A DNA stretch of 64,000 nt from Gillisella vitis (GCA_009744235.1 WPHV01000009.1:62001-126000), one strand, 5' to 3'; shown: positions 10,184-19,593, numbered from the stretch's first letter. The notes: generated by a model not told the origin, from the sequence alone. Made by a program: numbers and translations.

Positions 10184-10189
10184 TGAGGA

Positions 10190-10987
10190 TTACCCGGCTT
10201 TGGTTTTGGAACCTGCAAAAGCGGCAATGACAGCCACGCAAAACACCGAGACAATGAAAATCGCCCCGGACATCGCATAGATCGTCGGCGACGCGCCACC
10301 ATTCATCTTGCCGAACAACACGACCGGAAGGGTATTCTGCCGCCCGGCCAGATAGAAGGCGCGGGTAAACTCGTTTAGCGACAACAGGAATGAAAAGATG
10401 AAGGCGCTGATCAGGCCCGGACGGATCAGCGGCAGGGTAATGTCACGAAACTGCCGCCAGCGGCTGGCCCCCAGATCCGCTGCCGCCATCAGAAACACGG
10501 GCCGCACGGCGGAAAAACCGGTGAGAATGACGATAAACGCAAAAGGCATGGCCCAAAGCAAGTGTCCGGCGGTAATTGTCCAGGTCGAGGGCTTGATGCC
10601 GCTGCGGCTGAACACAGTGGACAGCGCCAGCCCTTGGATAACACCCGGCACGAACATCGGCAGGATCACGGCAAGAAACCATAGATCGCGGATCCTGCGC
10701 AATTCGAAATAGGCCAGTGCCGCCATAAGCGACAGCAGCGTGGCGCCCGTTGCCGTCAACAGGGCGACGCTGGCCGATTGCCAAAGAGCCGCCATCAGCG
10801 CCGTTTCCGCTGGAAGGGCGGCATACCATTTCACCGTCAGGTCCGACAGGTTTGGCAGCCCGGGCTGGAGCGACGGATTGAAGGAGACCCCCAGCAGATA
10901 AAGCGGCGGCGCATAGATTGCCACCAGGCCGAAAATCGTCATGGCCCAAATCAATATCTGGTTTGCCCGTCCCTCTGCCCTCATCAT
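10190..10987 (-). CDS. ABC transporter permease (PotC-like), second permease
   Basis: A 265-residue inner-membrane permease of the spermidine/putrescine-iron type with about six helices. The cytoplasmic EAA loop is visible as AAADLGASRWRQFRDITLPLIRPG near residues 168-190. ATG at 10987 overlaps the stop of the first permease gene (ATGA), so the two are translationally coupled. An open frame extends further upstream to 11878 but only as the shadow of the first permease. Last gene of the hyuBA-transporter operon. The transported compound is unknown; the linked hydantoinase/oxoprolinase suggests a lactam, hydantoin or related amide. Confidence 0.86.
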   Translation of the reverse strand: MMRAEGRANQILIWAMTIFGLVAIYAPPLYLLGVSFNPSLQPGLPNLSDLTVKWYAALPAETALMAALWQSASVALLTATGATLLSLMAALAYFELRRIRDLWFLAVILPMFVPGVIQGLALSTVFSRSGIKPSTWTITAGHLLWAMPFAFIVILTGFSAVRPVFLMAAADLGASRWRQFRDITLPLIRPGLISAFIFSFLLSLNEFTRAFYLAGRQNTLPVVLFGKMNGGASPTIYAMSGAIFIVSVFCVAVIAAFAGSKTKAG

Positions 10988-11850
10988 GCCGAGCGATCTC
11001 CAAACAGTGCCGCCAGCCCAAACAGCCGGTTTCCAATTAGCACCATGCCGAACACCACGATCAGGACGATGGTGGAAATGGCGAAGGCCAGCGGATAATT
11101 CGCCACCCGCATCACATCGTTGATCATCACAGTGACGATGGAGGCCCCTGCCCCGCCGAGCATCTGCACTTCGGTCGATGAGCCCGCAACCATCACGAAC
11201 ACGAACAGGAAGCCAGCAAACAGACCGGACCGGGTGAGCGGCAGGAGAATGGTGACGAGTATGCGCCAGAAACCAGCACCGAGATCCTGCGCGGCGGCAA
11301 GGACGGTCGCATCCACCCGACGCATGGCGAGCAGCAAAGGAAAGGTGGCAAATGGCAGATAGGAAGCAACCAGCCCGACAATGACAGCGAAATCGCTGAA
11401 CAGCAGCCAATCGACCGGCGCGCTGGTCAGGCCGAAATGTTGCAGCCAACCATTGATCACGCCGGTTCGCCCCAGCACCAGCCGCCAGGAAAACGAGCGG
11501 ATCAGGTAGGAGGTGAAGAACGGAATCGTCATCAAAGCCAGGAGCACCACCGACAGCCTGCGGCCCGCCAGGAAATGCACCGCATAGGCGGCGGGATAAG
11601 CGAACACCAGACAGATACCCGCCGTCAGAAAGGCCTTGGCAAGCGTGGAAACAATCACCGTCCAGCGTCCGGCCTGGAGAATGGCGGCGTAGCCCGCCAG
11701 GCTGAGATCCGGCTTGATCCAGTAGGTCAATGGGTCCCAGGACCAGAAGCTCCACACCAGCACCACCAGCAACGGCGCAAGTCCAAGCGTCCCCAGCGCC
11801 AGAACAGGCGGCGCCATCAGCAAGACAGGCAGTCGTCCGGTCGATTTCAT
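10984..11850 (-). CDS. ABC transporter permease (PotB-like), first permease
   Basis: A 288-residue permease with about six membrane segments beginning LLMAPPVLALGTLGLAP. The EAA loop AAQDLGAGFWRILVTILLPLTRSG sits near 182-205. ATG 11850 is preceded by GGAGCGTGC. It pairs with the overlapping second permease to form the channel of a PotABCD-class importer. It stands 362 bases after the binding-protein gene, an unusually long gap within this operon that contains a rhizobial repeat. Confidence 0.87.
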   Translation of the reverse strand: MKSTGRLPVLLMAPPVLALGTLGLAPLLVVLVWSFWSWDPLTYWIKPDLSLAGYAAILQAGRWTVIVSTLAKAFLTAGICLVFAYPAAYAVHFLAGRRLSVVLLALMTIPFFTSYLIRSFSWRLVLGRTGVINGWLQHFGLTSAPVDWLLFSDFAVIVGLVASYLPFATFPLLLAMRRVDATVLAAAQDLGAGFWRILVTILLPLTRSGLFAGFLFVFVMVAGSSTEVQMLGGAGASIVTVMINDVMRVANYPLAFAISTIVLIVVFGMVLIGNRLFGLAALFGDRSA

Positions 11851-12212
11851 GCACGCTCCATGGGTAATTATGCAGCAAATTTAAAGCATTGCGGCATTTT
11901 TCATGAATTTCACAAAACGCATGGCGCAGTCAAATCATCAGAGGCCTGTCGCCGGGCGAAACACGGCGACAGGCTGACTTTAGGGTTTATGCCCCATGGA
12001 AACCACAGATACGGTCTTACAGTCTGTTCAAGAATTGCTGCTGGCCTGGCGAAAATGGTGATTTCGAGAACCGGAACGGAGCGTACTTAAGGTACGTGAG
12101 TACAAGCATTCCAGGAAAAGTGCGAAGCAGTTTTTCGTTAGGAAATGCGTGCATCATTCAAGCGGAGAAATTGCTATTTGCAGACGGCCAGCGGCGATTA
12201 TTGGATAGACTG
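11851..12212. other. Intergenic gap within the transporter operon
   Basis: This 362-base stretch between the binding-protein and permease genes shows no convincing gene. It contains a repeat of the GAAAAGTGcGAAgCaGTTTTC family (12113-12140) and a stretch at 12196-12213 shared with 59602-59617. The short inverted pair TACTTAAGGTACGTGAGTA lies near 12083. It may lower expression of the distal permease genes relative to the binding protein. Confidence 0.6.
12113..12140 (+). repeat. Rhizobial short intergenic repeat, copy A
   Basis: GGAAAAGTGCGAAGCAGTTT closely matches the core of the hairpin at 62178-62216 (GAAAAGTGGAAACCAGTTTTC). Sequences of this kind are common between genes in Rhizobiaceae. 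Function unknown. Confidence 0.55.
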
Positions 12213-13391
12213 TTAAGCATTGCGGAGTTTCTGCCACCATTCTTCATAGAGCTGGAAATTGTCCGGGCGGGTGTTCTGCCAGAACACTTTGCCGGCAAAC
12301 TTGGCTTTGACGTGGTCGGCCCGTGCCTGCACCTCTTCCGGCTTGTATTCGTCAGGATGTGCCTTGGCATAGACAACATTGTTGTCGGTCGGGACGAGAT
12401 AGCCCCGCGCCTTGCCAAGCTCGCAGCCATAGAGACCGCCCAAAAGGCCATTGACGAATTGATGCGCGGCATCGCTCACACCACGTTCGCTAGCGCCCTT
12501 GAGCAGAACCGTATTATTGGCCCAGCCTTCATAACCCTCGACGGGGGCGGCATAATCGACTTTAAGTCCGCGCTTGCGGCCTTCATAGACAATCGGCTCC
12601 CAGCCGGTCATCGCATCGACTTCTTCATTGGCAACCAGCTGGACGCCTTGTTCCCAGCCATTCCAGAAGGTGCGGAACTGTCCGTCCTTCTTGTGCTTGA
12701 TCAGGAATTCCATCACCAGACCAAGTTCGGATTCGCTCAGATTGCCCGGGTCCTTGATCGGCTTGTTCTCGCCTTCCTTGAGGTAGATCGCAGCGAAGAT
12801 CGCGCTGTTGATCCAGGCATCCTCCATGGCGACCTTGCCCTTCATCTTCGGGTCGAAGATTACGCCATAGCTATCGACCTTGCCGAGCTTGTCGGAGCGA
12901 TAGATGATCGAGTCGGCATTGACCACGGTCGGAATGCCGTATTGCTTGCCCTCGTGCTTGAGGTAGGGAATGTCGCGCGCCCACTGCCAGATACTGTCGT
13001 AATTGGCGATCTTGCTGACATCCCAAGGGATAATCGCGCCCTGACGAGCCAGTTCCTTTTCAGCGCCGCCCTGAAAACCGCCGATGTCGAAGAGATCATT
13101 GGCATTGCCCGCGGCCAGACGGGCAATGACAGGACCAAGGTCGTTTCCATTGTCGGTAAATTCCGGCTTCACACCATTTTGGGTGGCAAATTCCGCCCAT
13201 TTTTCACCGATATCCAGCGTCGCCGTGCCCCAGAAAGCCACAGATTTCGCCTCTGCGGCAAAGGCCGAACGGCCAAGGCCCAGATGACCGGCAGCCAGCG
13301 CCAACCCGCCGGCACCGGCAAATTTCAAGAGGTCGCGCCGCTGCATATTGCTTCGGTTGACCGAAAATCCATTTTTCAAACTCGTCGCCAT
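12213..13391 (-). CDS. ABC transporter periplasmic solute-binding protein (PotD/FbpA-like)
   Basis: A 392-residue binding protein of the spermidine/putrescine class. The N-terminus carries a twin-arginine motif RRDLLKF near residues 18-24 and a hydrophobic stretch ending AFAAEA, so Tat export is likely. VAFWGTATLDIGEKW begins the mature part. NGNDLGPVIARLAAGNANDLFDIGG near 83-107 and YGIPTVVNADSIIYR near 152-166 follow the family order. ATG 13391 follows AAGGGAACAACA; the internal Met at 13346 lacks such a site. Upstream lies the ATPase gene, downstream the permeases. The ligand cannot be read from sequence. Confidence 0.88.
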   Translation of the reverse strand: MATSLKNGFSVNRSNMQRRDLLKFAGAGGLALAAGHLGLGRSAFAAEAKSVAFWGTATLDIGEKWAEFATQNGVKPEFTDNGNDLGPVIARLAAGNANDLFDIGGFQGGAEKELARQGAIIPWDVSKIANYDSIWQWARDIPYLKHEGKQYGIPTVVNADSIIYRSDKLGKVDSYGVIFDPKMKGKVAMEDAWINSAIFAAIYLKEGENKPIKDPGNLSESELGLVMEFLIKHKKDGQFRTFWNGWEQGVQLVANEEVDAMTGWEPIVYEGRKRGLKVDYAAPVEGYEGWANNTVLLKGASERGVSDAAHQFVNGLLGGLYGCELGKARGYLVPTDNNVVYAKAHPDEYKPEEVQARADHVKAKFAGKVFWQNTRPDNFQLYEEWWQKLRNA

Positions 13392-13457
13392 TGTTGTTCC
13401 CTTGTTCTCACTGATGAGACCCCATTTTATGCACGTCTCATGCCACAGGCGGCGGCT

Positions 13458-14555
13458 TTACACCGCAAGCGGCAATTCCTTGTCGGATGTCAAAAGAGCG
13501 GCACCCGGCTTTATCGACAGGCCCACATCCTGCCCGACACTCAAAGACGGCGCATCCGCGTCGCAGATCGCCGTCAAAGTCTGCCCGTCGCCAAACGCCA
13601 GCGTGACATCCCGATGCAAGCCGCGAAAAGTGGTCGCAACCACGCGCAGCACCAATTGACGCAATGCCCCATCGCCAGATGCAGTCAGGACCTCGGGCTC
13701 GATGACCAGCCGGTCGGAGCGGATCACCACCAGGTTGGCGCTAACATTGCCATCCGGGACCGTGACCGGCACGGATTGTCCAGCAATGATTGCCACAGTG
13801 TCCGCGCCAGATCCTTCCAGCCGCTCAGGCCGCAGCAGATTATCCATGCCGATGAACCGGGCGACGAAGGCATTGGCGGGCGCATGAAAAAACTGGTCGG
13901 GCCGACCAAGCTGTTCGATCCGGCCCTGATGCATGATTGCCATCCGGTCGGACAGGCTGAGCGCTTCGTCCTGATTATGGGTAACGAGAATGAACGTGGC
14001 GCCGGTGCGCTTGTGCAAGCGGCCGAATTCATTACGCATCTGCTGGCGAAGCCGCTCATCCAGACCGGTCAAAGGCTCGTCCAGCAACAATATGCCAGGC
14101 TCCATCACCAGCGCACGCGCCAGAGCCACACGCTGCCGCTGACCGCCGGACAGAAGATTGACATCACGCTCGCCAAATCCGGACAGTTCCACCAGATCCA
14201 GTGCCTCCCCGACCTTTGCATCAAGGGCCGCGCCGGAAAGACCGCGCAGCTTCAATCCATAACCAATATTGCGCGCCACCGACATATGCGGAAACAGACC
14301 GAGCCCCTGAAACACGGTATTAACCGGGCGGCGATTAGCCGGCACGGCTGCCATATCCTGACCGTCAAACAGGATCCTGCCCGCATTCGGCTGGTCAAAT
14401 CCGCCAATCAGCTTCAACAGCGAGCTTTTGCCACTGCCGGAAGACCCAAGCAGGGTGAAGAACTCCCCTGCCTTGATCTCCAGAGACAGGTCATCGACCG
14501 CCCGCACCGGACCATGACTGCGCGTCACAGCGTCTATGCTGATGGATATGGCCAT
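13458..14555 (-). CDS. ABC transporter ATP-binding protein (PotA/FbpC-like)
   Basis: A 365-residue ATPase. Walker A is GSSGSGKSSLL near 38-48, the signature is LLSGGQRQRVALARAL near 135-150 and Walker B is ILLLDEPLTGLD near 157. A C-terminal TOBE-like domain follows, as in PotA and FbpC. ATG 14555 lies one base after the HyuA stop codon (TAGGATG), implying coupled translation; a longer open frame upstream is only overlap with hyuA. It energises the importer formed with the three following genes. Confidence 0.92.
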   Translation of the reverse strand: MAISISIDAVTRSHGPVRAVDDLSLEIKAGEFFTLLGSSGSGKSSLLKLIGGFDQPNAGRILFDGQDMAAVPANRRPVNTVFQGLGLFPHMSVARNIGYGLKLRGLSGAALDAKVGEALDLVELSGFGERDVNLLSGGQRQRVALARALVMEPGILLLDEPLTGLDERLRQQMRNEFGRLHKRTGATFILVTHNQDEALSLSDRMAIMHQGRIEQLGRPDQFFHAPANAFVARFIGMDNLLRPERLEGSGADTVAIIAGQSVPVTVPDGNVSANLVVIRSDRLVIEPEVLTASGDGALRQLVLRVVATTFRGLHRDVTLAFGDGQTLTAICDADAPSLSVGQDVGLSIKPGAALLTSDKELPLAV

Positions 14556-14556
14556 C

Positions 14557-16620
14557 CTATGCGGCCTGCATGTCCGTTTCGTGAATGACAAGAATACCAG
14601 TTTCGGTCAGGCTGGCTGACTGGCCCTCAAGCACCAGCGTCGTTGCCGTCGCCTCTTCGATCAGCAGTGGACCGAATACAGGCTGACCGACAGGAAGCCG
14701 GGCTCGCTCGTAAACGGCACAGGTCTGCCAACCCATGGATCGACCGAAATAAACCTTCCTGTCGCCGACCCTGGCCGCGTCAATCGTCATGTCTTGCCTT
14801 TTCAGTTTTGGCAGGGAAATGACCTGCCCTTTCAAAACGGCTTCGAGATGCAGCGTCGTCAGTTCAATCTCGGCTGCGGGCAGGCGAAAAGCATAGGCGC
14901 GTTCATGAACATCATGAAACCTTTGGCTGAAAGTTTCAATGGTGTCGCCAGCCTCAAACCGCGCAAAAACACCATGTTCCTGACCTTTATAGCGCGCTTC
15001 GATCTGGTGATTGAATGCCACCTGCGCCTCGGCGCCTGCCGAAAAATAGGCGATGGCCTGACGCTCCAGCAATGTGAACCGGGTAGCGGCCTCCTCCAAT
15101 GCCCGGTCGGCCAACAGGTGAAACCAGGTTTCGCGGAAGTCGGCACGGGGTTCGGCAGCCAGCATGCCCCATGCGGAAAAAATCCCGGGATGCGGCGGCA
15201 CGACCGTTGCCTTCACACGCAATTCGCGCCCGAGATGGCTCGCCAGCGCCGGACCGGCGCCACCACTGATCACCAGATTAGCATCGCGAGGATCATGGCC
15301 GCGCTGAACCGTCACCAGTTTCAGGGCATTGATCATGCTGGCATGGGCAATGTCCATGATCGCACCGGCAGCATCCTCAATCGACATATTCATCGGCCCG
15401 GCCACGGTTGCAATGGCGCTTGCCGCCTTTTCCTTATCCAGATGCAGCGTGCCATCGGCAAAGGTAGCGGGATCGAAAATGCCGAGCGTCAGCAATGCAT
15501 CAGTCAGCGTCGGCTTTGTGCCGCCGCGCCCGTAACAGGCCGGTCCAGGGGCAGAACCGGCACTTTCGGGGCCAACTCGCAAGCTGCCGCGCGCATCGAT
15601 CCAGGCGATAGAGCCGCCGCCAGAACCGATTTCGACGATATCGACGACCGGGACCTGCACGGGATAGCCAGGCTGGATGCGGGTGTGTTCCAACCGGTAT
15701 TCGGTATTCAGCGTCGGACGCCCATCATGGATCAGCGAGCATTTGGCTGTTGTGCCGCCAACATCCAGCGACAGGATTTCGCTCTCTCCAAGCTCCACGC
15801 CGATGCGAGCTGCCCCGGCGACCCCGCCCGCTGGGCCAGATTCCACCAATGTCAGCGGCTGTTGCACAGCCTGATCGAAAGAGGAAATGCCACCATTGGA
15901 TTGCATGGCATAGTAAGGACAAGTCAGGTTGCGCTTGGCGAGCGCGAATTCCATCATTTCGAAATATTGCTGGATGGCCGGCTGCACATAGGCATTCAGC
16001 ACGGTCGTATTGGTGCGCTCATATTCCCGCCATTGCCGCGAAACCTCGTGGCTGGCGCAGATCGAGGCAAATGGCAAGGCATCGGCCAGAATATCGGCAC
16101 AGACCTTCTCATGCTCGGGATTGGCGTAGCTGTGCAGGAACAGGATGGCGACCGCATCCACATCCTCCGCTGTGCAGACGCGGATGATTTCGCGCAAGTC
16201 GTTCAATTCGATCGGCAGGAGCACATTGCCGGACGCATCGACCCGTTCCCGCACCTCGAAGCGAAGATGGCGGGGCACGAAAGGCTCGGGACTATGGAAA
16301 TGCAGATTGTAAAGGTCAGGCCGGTTGCCACGGCCGATTTCCAGCACATCGCGGAACCCGGCGGTGGTGATGAGTGCGGTCTTTGCGCCCTTGCGCTCGG
16401 TAATCGCGTTGATCACCGTGGTGCCGCCATGGGCAAAGAAGGTAATGTCGCGGACCCGCAAACCATCCTTGCGCTCGCTGACATCGATCGCATCGAGTAC
16501 GCCGCCAGACTGGTTATCTGACGTCGTCAGGCTTTTCGCGGTGAAAATTTCGCCGCTGCCCTCATCATAGCCGACAAGATCGGTAAAGGTTCCACCTACA
16601 TCTGTTGCCAATCGGATCAT
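14557..16620 (-). CDS. hyuA: Hydantoinase/oxoprolinase subunit A
   Basis: A 687-residue protein of the HyuA/N-methylhydantoinase A/5-oxoprolinase family. These enzymes use ATP to open cyclic amides such as hydantoins or 5-oxoproline. The N-terminal phosphate-binding signature TDVGGTFTDLVG sits at residues 6-17, a second actin-fold motif SLDVGGTTAKCSLI near 284-297, and GSGGGSIAWID near 338. Its ATG overlaps the stop of hyuB by four bases. The substrate could be a hydantoin, 5-oxoproline or another lactam. Because a PxpABC-type system is also present a few kilobases away, simple 5-oxoproline turnover is not the only option. Confidence 0.9.
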   Translation of the reverse strand: MIRLATDVGGTFTDLVGYDEGSGEIFTAKSLTTSDNQSGGVLDAIDVSERKDGLRVRDITFFAHGGTTVINAITERKGAKTALITTAGFRDVLEIGRGNRPDLYNLHFHSPEPFVPRHLRFEVRERVDASGNVLLPIELNDLREIIRVCTAEDVDAVAILFLHSYANPEHEKVCADILADALPFASICASHEVSRQWREYERTNTTVLNAYVQPAIQQYFEMMEFALAKRNLTCPYYAMQSNGGISSFDQAVQQPLTLVESGPAGGVAGAARIGVELGESEILSLDVGGTTAKCSLIHDGRPTLNTEYRLEHTRIQPGYPVQVPVVDIVEIGSGGGSIAWIDARGSLRVGPESAGSAPGPACYGRGGTKPTLTDALLTLGIFDPATFADGTLHLDKEKAASAIATVAGPMNMSIEDAAGAIMDIAHASMINALKLVTVQRGHDPRDANLVISGGAGPALASHLGRELRVKATVVPPHPGIFSAWGMLAAEPRADFRETWFHLLADRALEEAATRFTLLERQAIAYFSAGAEAQVAFNHQIEARYKGQEHGVFARFEAGDTIETFSQRFHDVHERAYAFRLPAAEIELTTLHLEAVLKGQVISLPKLKRQDMTIDAARVGDRKVYFGRSMGWQTCAVYERARLPVGQPVFGPLLIEEATATTLVLEGQSASLTETGILVIHETDMQAA

Positions 16621-18308
16621 TCTTCAATCCTCCCACGGTAACCATAGAGGCTGGTCGCTGCCTCCGCGCTGACAAAACCATTCTTCAAATCTGTTTCAAC
16701 CAAAGCCGGATCGCGATCGCCGGGATCGCCCCATCCGCCGCCGCCGCCGGTGACGATGCGCACGACATCGCCCGTCTTCAGCGCAATATCGGCAGAGCGG
16801 CCATAGCAGGCGTTTTCGCCTGATGCAGCAAGCACCTGGAGGCTATTGGGCGTACCATCATGGCCGCCGTCCATGCCCCATGGCAGGGTGCGGGTGCGGC
16901 CAAAGCTGCAATAGGCGGACGCCTTGTCGCCAAGGATTTCATATTCCCTGATGATCCCGAAACCGCCACGCATCCGTCCGGCCCCGGAGCCGCCCTCGAT
17001 ATTCAGGCCATAGCGCCGCACTAGCAACGGAAACCGCGCCTCGATCACTTCGACGGAATAATTGTAGGTATCGCCATCCGTCAGGGAAATCAGCGCATTG
17101 GCACCATCCCGATTGACGCCGGCACCCCAGCCGCCATGCTGTGGCTCAATGTGAATGAAGGGTCGGCCACTGCGGTCGTTTCCGGAGATATAGGCGACAC
17201 AAAGGCTGGAATAGGAGCCAGCCGAAAACCGCTCCGGCACCAGCGCCGCCAGCGCCTTCCAGACCAGTTCCGATGCATGGACAGACCCTTCGTAATACCA
17301 TCCGGTCGGCGAGGGTTTTTCGGCGGTAAACACGGTTCCCGACGGTGCGATCACATTCAAAGGCCGGAACCAGCCTTCATTGGACGGCGACTGCGGTGCC
17401 ACAAGTGCCTTCAGGATCGTCCTGACGGCTGATTCCAGCGCGCCACGCGCACAATTGATCGGTCCCGCCACGGCCGGTGGACAACCGGTGAAATCGGCGG
17501 TGATTTGATCGCCGGCAATGGTCACCGCGACTTGCACGGCAATTGGATCGGTTGTGACGCCATCGCCATCGATAATGTCGCTGGCCCGGTAAACGCCATC
17601 CGGAAGTGCGGCAATCGCCTGACGGCTCTGTCGTTCGCTGACATTGAGGATATGGTCGAAAGCGGCGATCAAGGTAGGAGCGCCGTATTTGGCCGTGAAT
17701 TCGTTCATCCGCCGGGCCGCGACCCGCACCGTGGCGATCTGCGCCGTCAGATCGCCAAGCGCGATCTCAGGCATCCGGACATTTTCCGAGATGATGTGTA
17801 GAATATCAGAAGATAGCATGTCGTTGCGAACGATCTTGACGCCCGGCAACCGCAGACCTTCCTGGTAAACCGAAGTCGCAGCAGGCGAAAGACTGCCCGG
17901 AACCGATCCGCCAACATCGAGATAATGCGCGACATTGATGGCAAAGGCGAGCAGCACGTCATCGACGAAAATCGGTTTGACGATCGCGAAATCGCAAGCA
18001 TGCGTTCCCCCGGCATAGGGATCGTTGGTCAGCAGAATATCGCCATCGGCCATATCCGTCCCGAAACGGTCGATCAACGCTTTAACCTGACGGCCGAATG
18101 TGCCGGTAAACAGCGTGATGCCGTTCATCTGGGCGATCAACTCACCCTTTGCCGTCAAGACACCGCAGGCAAAATCCAGCACTTCGTAGATCACCGGGCT
18201 CATGCTTGTGCGGGCCATAACGATGCCCATTTCATCAACGGTGGCAATCAACTTGCCCTCGATGATTTCCTGGGTCACCGGATCGAATGGGTGCCTGCCC
18301 GCCATCAT
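16617..18308 (-). CDS. hyuB: Hydantoinase/oxoprolinase subunit B
   Basis: A 563-residue HyuB family protein, the partner of HyuA. FDPVTQEIIEGKLIATVDEMG near the start, GDILLTNDPYAGGTHACDF near 89-107, and the C-terminal VRIVTGGGGGWGDPGDRDP are family hallmarks. The sequence begins with two ATG codons (18308 and 18305) and either could serve. It is the first gene of a six-gene operon running leftwards: hyuB, hyuA, ATPase, binding protein and two permeases. No regulator gene sits in or directly beside the operon; the promoter should lie just above 18308. Confidence 0.9.
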   Translation of the reverse strand: MMAGRHPFDPVTQEIIEGKLIATVDEMGIVMARTSMSPVIYEVLDFACGVLTAKGELIAQMNGITLFTGTFGRQVKALIDRFGTDMADGDILLTNDPYAGGTHACDFAIVKPIFVDDVLLAFAINVAHYLDVGGSVPGSLSPAATSVYQEGLRLPGVKIVRNDMLSSDILHIISENVRMPEIALGDLTAQIATVRVAARRMNEFTAKYGAPTLIAAFDHILNVSERQSRQAIAALPDGVYRASDIIDGDGVTTDPIAVQVAVTIAGDQITADFTGCPPAVAGPINCARGALESAVRTILKALVAPQSPSNEGWFRPLNVIAPSGTVFTAEKPSPTGWYYEGSVHASELVWKALAALVPERFSAGSYSSLCVAYISGNDRSGRPFIHIEPQHGGWGAGVNRDGANALISLTDGDTYNYSVEVIEARFPLLVRRYGLNIEGGSGAGRMRGGFGIIREYEILGDKASAYCSFGRTRTLPWGMDGGHDGTPNSLQVLAASGENACYGRSADIALKTGDVVRIVTGGGGGWGDPGDRDPALVETDLKNGFVSAEAATSLYGYRGRIEE

Positions 18309-18522
18309 GCCTCTAACGTCTCCCTGCTGAAACTCATGAAGGAGAGTTTAGGCTCACAACTCAGGCGCGACCAGCCTGCCAGAAGAGTAGGATTGCGAGA
18401 CCCAACCCCACCCGTTCGGGTAGGGTGCGCATTCAGGCCACACATGACCAACATTCGCCGGCGCCATGCTGACGCGACAAGCATCGATAATGATCACGTA
18501 CCTTCGCCTTGAATGAATTAGA

Positions 18523-18598
18523 TACTCAAATACATCAGAGGCTTGAGATGTTTGAAGGTGAAATGGGACGCGTCATCTTCAATGACCGCTCTTACAAG
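18523..18598 (-). repeat. RIME-like palindromic repeat, degraded copy 2
   Basis: Read on the minus strand this is GTCATTGAAGATGACGCGTC followed by CATCTCAAGCCTCTGATGTATTTGAG, matching both palindromes of the fuller copies with several mismatches. It directly follows the pilin-like open frame on the same strand. Confidence 0.7.
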
Positions 18599-18604
18599 CC
18601 TGCT

Positions 18605-19021
18605 TCACGACAGAGCCGGGAAAATGAACACGCCAGCAATCGAGCCATTATGGCTGCCGAGCGCACAGGACTTTCCCATGCAAAAGACCGGTTGTTTGGT
18701 CGAAAGGCTTTTGACGATTACGGTGGAATAGTAAAAAGAGGACACTGTGCTGGCTGCCTTTTCGAATATTTCGAGAATAGACACCCTATCCTTATAGTCA
18801 TAGCAGCGGGTGATCGTCAGAAGGCCACATTCCTGGCTACTCAAGCCATGAAATTTCGCGGTTTTTGCGCCAATTTTGACCACGCCATTGTTAAGGTCGC
18901 CCGACCATTTCTCGATAAGGCCGTAAGGCAAGGTCCAACTGCCGATGCCGTTGTTATCGGCAATCTCTTCGGCGTCTGCCGTTTGCGTCAATCCCGCAAT
19001 TTTAAACAAGACATTCCCCAT
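18605..19021 (-). pseudogene. Possible type IV pilin-like C-terminal remnant
   Basis: The 138-residue frame has the flavour of a PilS/type IVb pilin head domain: IGSWTLPYGLIEKWSGD, then KTAKFHGLSSQECGLLT, and two late cysteines in FCMGKSCALGS followed by a hydrophobic end. A hydrophobic pilin N-terminal helix is missing. ATG 19021 has no ribosome binding site and overlaps the stop of a short upstream frame (TGATG) ending WIVPVEQYV. It therefore looks like the 3' part of a decayed or transferred gene. The opposite strand also has a long frame (18509-19252), which looks like a shadow. The assignment is tentative; no secretion or pilus genes lie nearby. Confidence 0.3.
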
Positions 19022-19536
19022 CAGACGTATTGTTCAACCGGCACGATCCAAATATTGATCTGGGCTTCTTCTTTTCGAGACCAATGCCGCAAAAGCAGGA
19101 TGCGTTTTTGCAGCCAAGAACGAACGGCTACGTCAAACTTTCACGGATCTCACGCTTATTCTTTTCTTCTGAAGCTCGCGTTTTTTCCGTGCGACAATGC
19201 CCCACCTTCAAAACATTGCAGCGGGCTTCAGCGTGCCATGCGTTATAAATAATGAATGTGATTCATATACTGAGGAAAATTGGTAAAAAAAAGTTAAATT
19301 TAAGCGTTCTTTTAAATGAAATGGATTTTCTATTTCATGAGGAAGCCGAAGAAAAATAATAAATCCAGCATCCCTGGCAGTATCCTCAGTCGAAATGGCC
19401 AGAAAGCTACTCTTGGCTCCATCCGATGATGGCATTCAAGTTGCGCTGTGGATTGCTCGCGCCCTCAACAACAGGTGAAGCAATATTCAAAAAAATCTTT
19501 TTCGGACACGCGGGCGTAAGTCCTTTTAAACAGCAA

Positions 19537-19561
19537 AAGGGCGACTTTAAAAGCCGCCCTT
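19537..19561 (-). terminator. Terminator downstream of groEL
   Basis: On the minus strand AAGGGCG pairs with CGCCCTT around an 11-base loop and is followed by TTGCTGTTT. It lies beyond the duplicated groEL tail and is the best candidate for the end of the groESL transcript. Confidence 0.55.
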
Positions 19562-19593
19562 GTAGAGAGTCTGAACTGTATCAAGCGTTTGAG

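Noticed and set aside
12096..14588. 830-codon plus-strand frame
   Set aside because: It is the shadow of the binding-protein and ATPase genes on the other strand, both of which carry clear family motifs.
14794..16521. 575-codon plus-strand frame
   Set aside because: It lies antisense to hyuA, whose identity is certain from its ATP-binding motifs. GC-rich codon bias creates such frames.
18509..19252. Long plus-strand frame of 247 codons opposite the pilin-like remnant
   Set aside because: It begins inside a repeat, has no ribosome site and its translation has no domain-like pattern. The minus-strand frame is more protein-like.
19208..19435. Minus-strand frame of 75 codons in AT-rich DNA beside groEL
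   Set aside because: No ribosome site and low-complexity translation; more likely promoter or spacer DNA.
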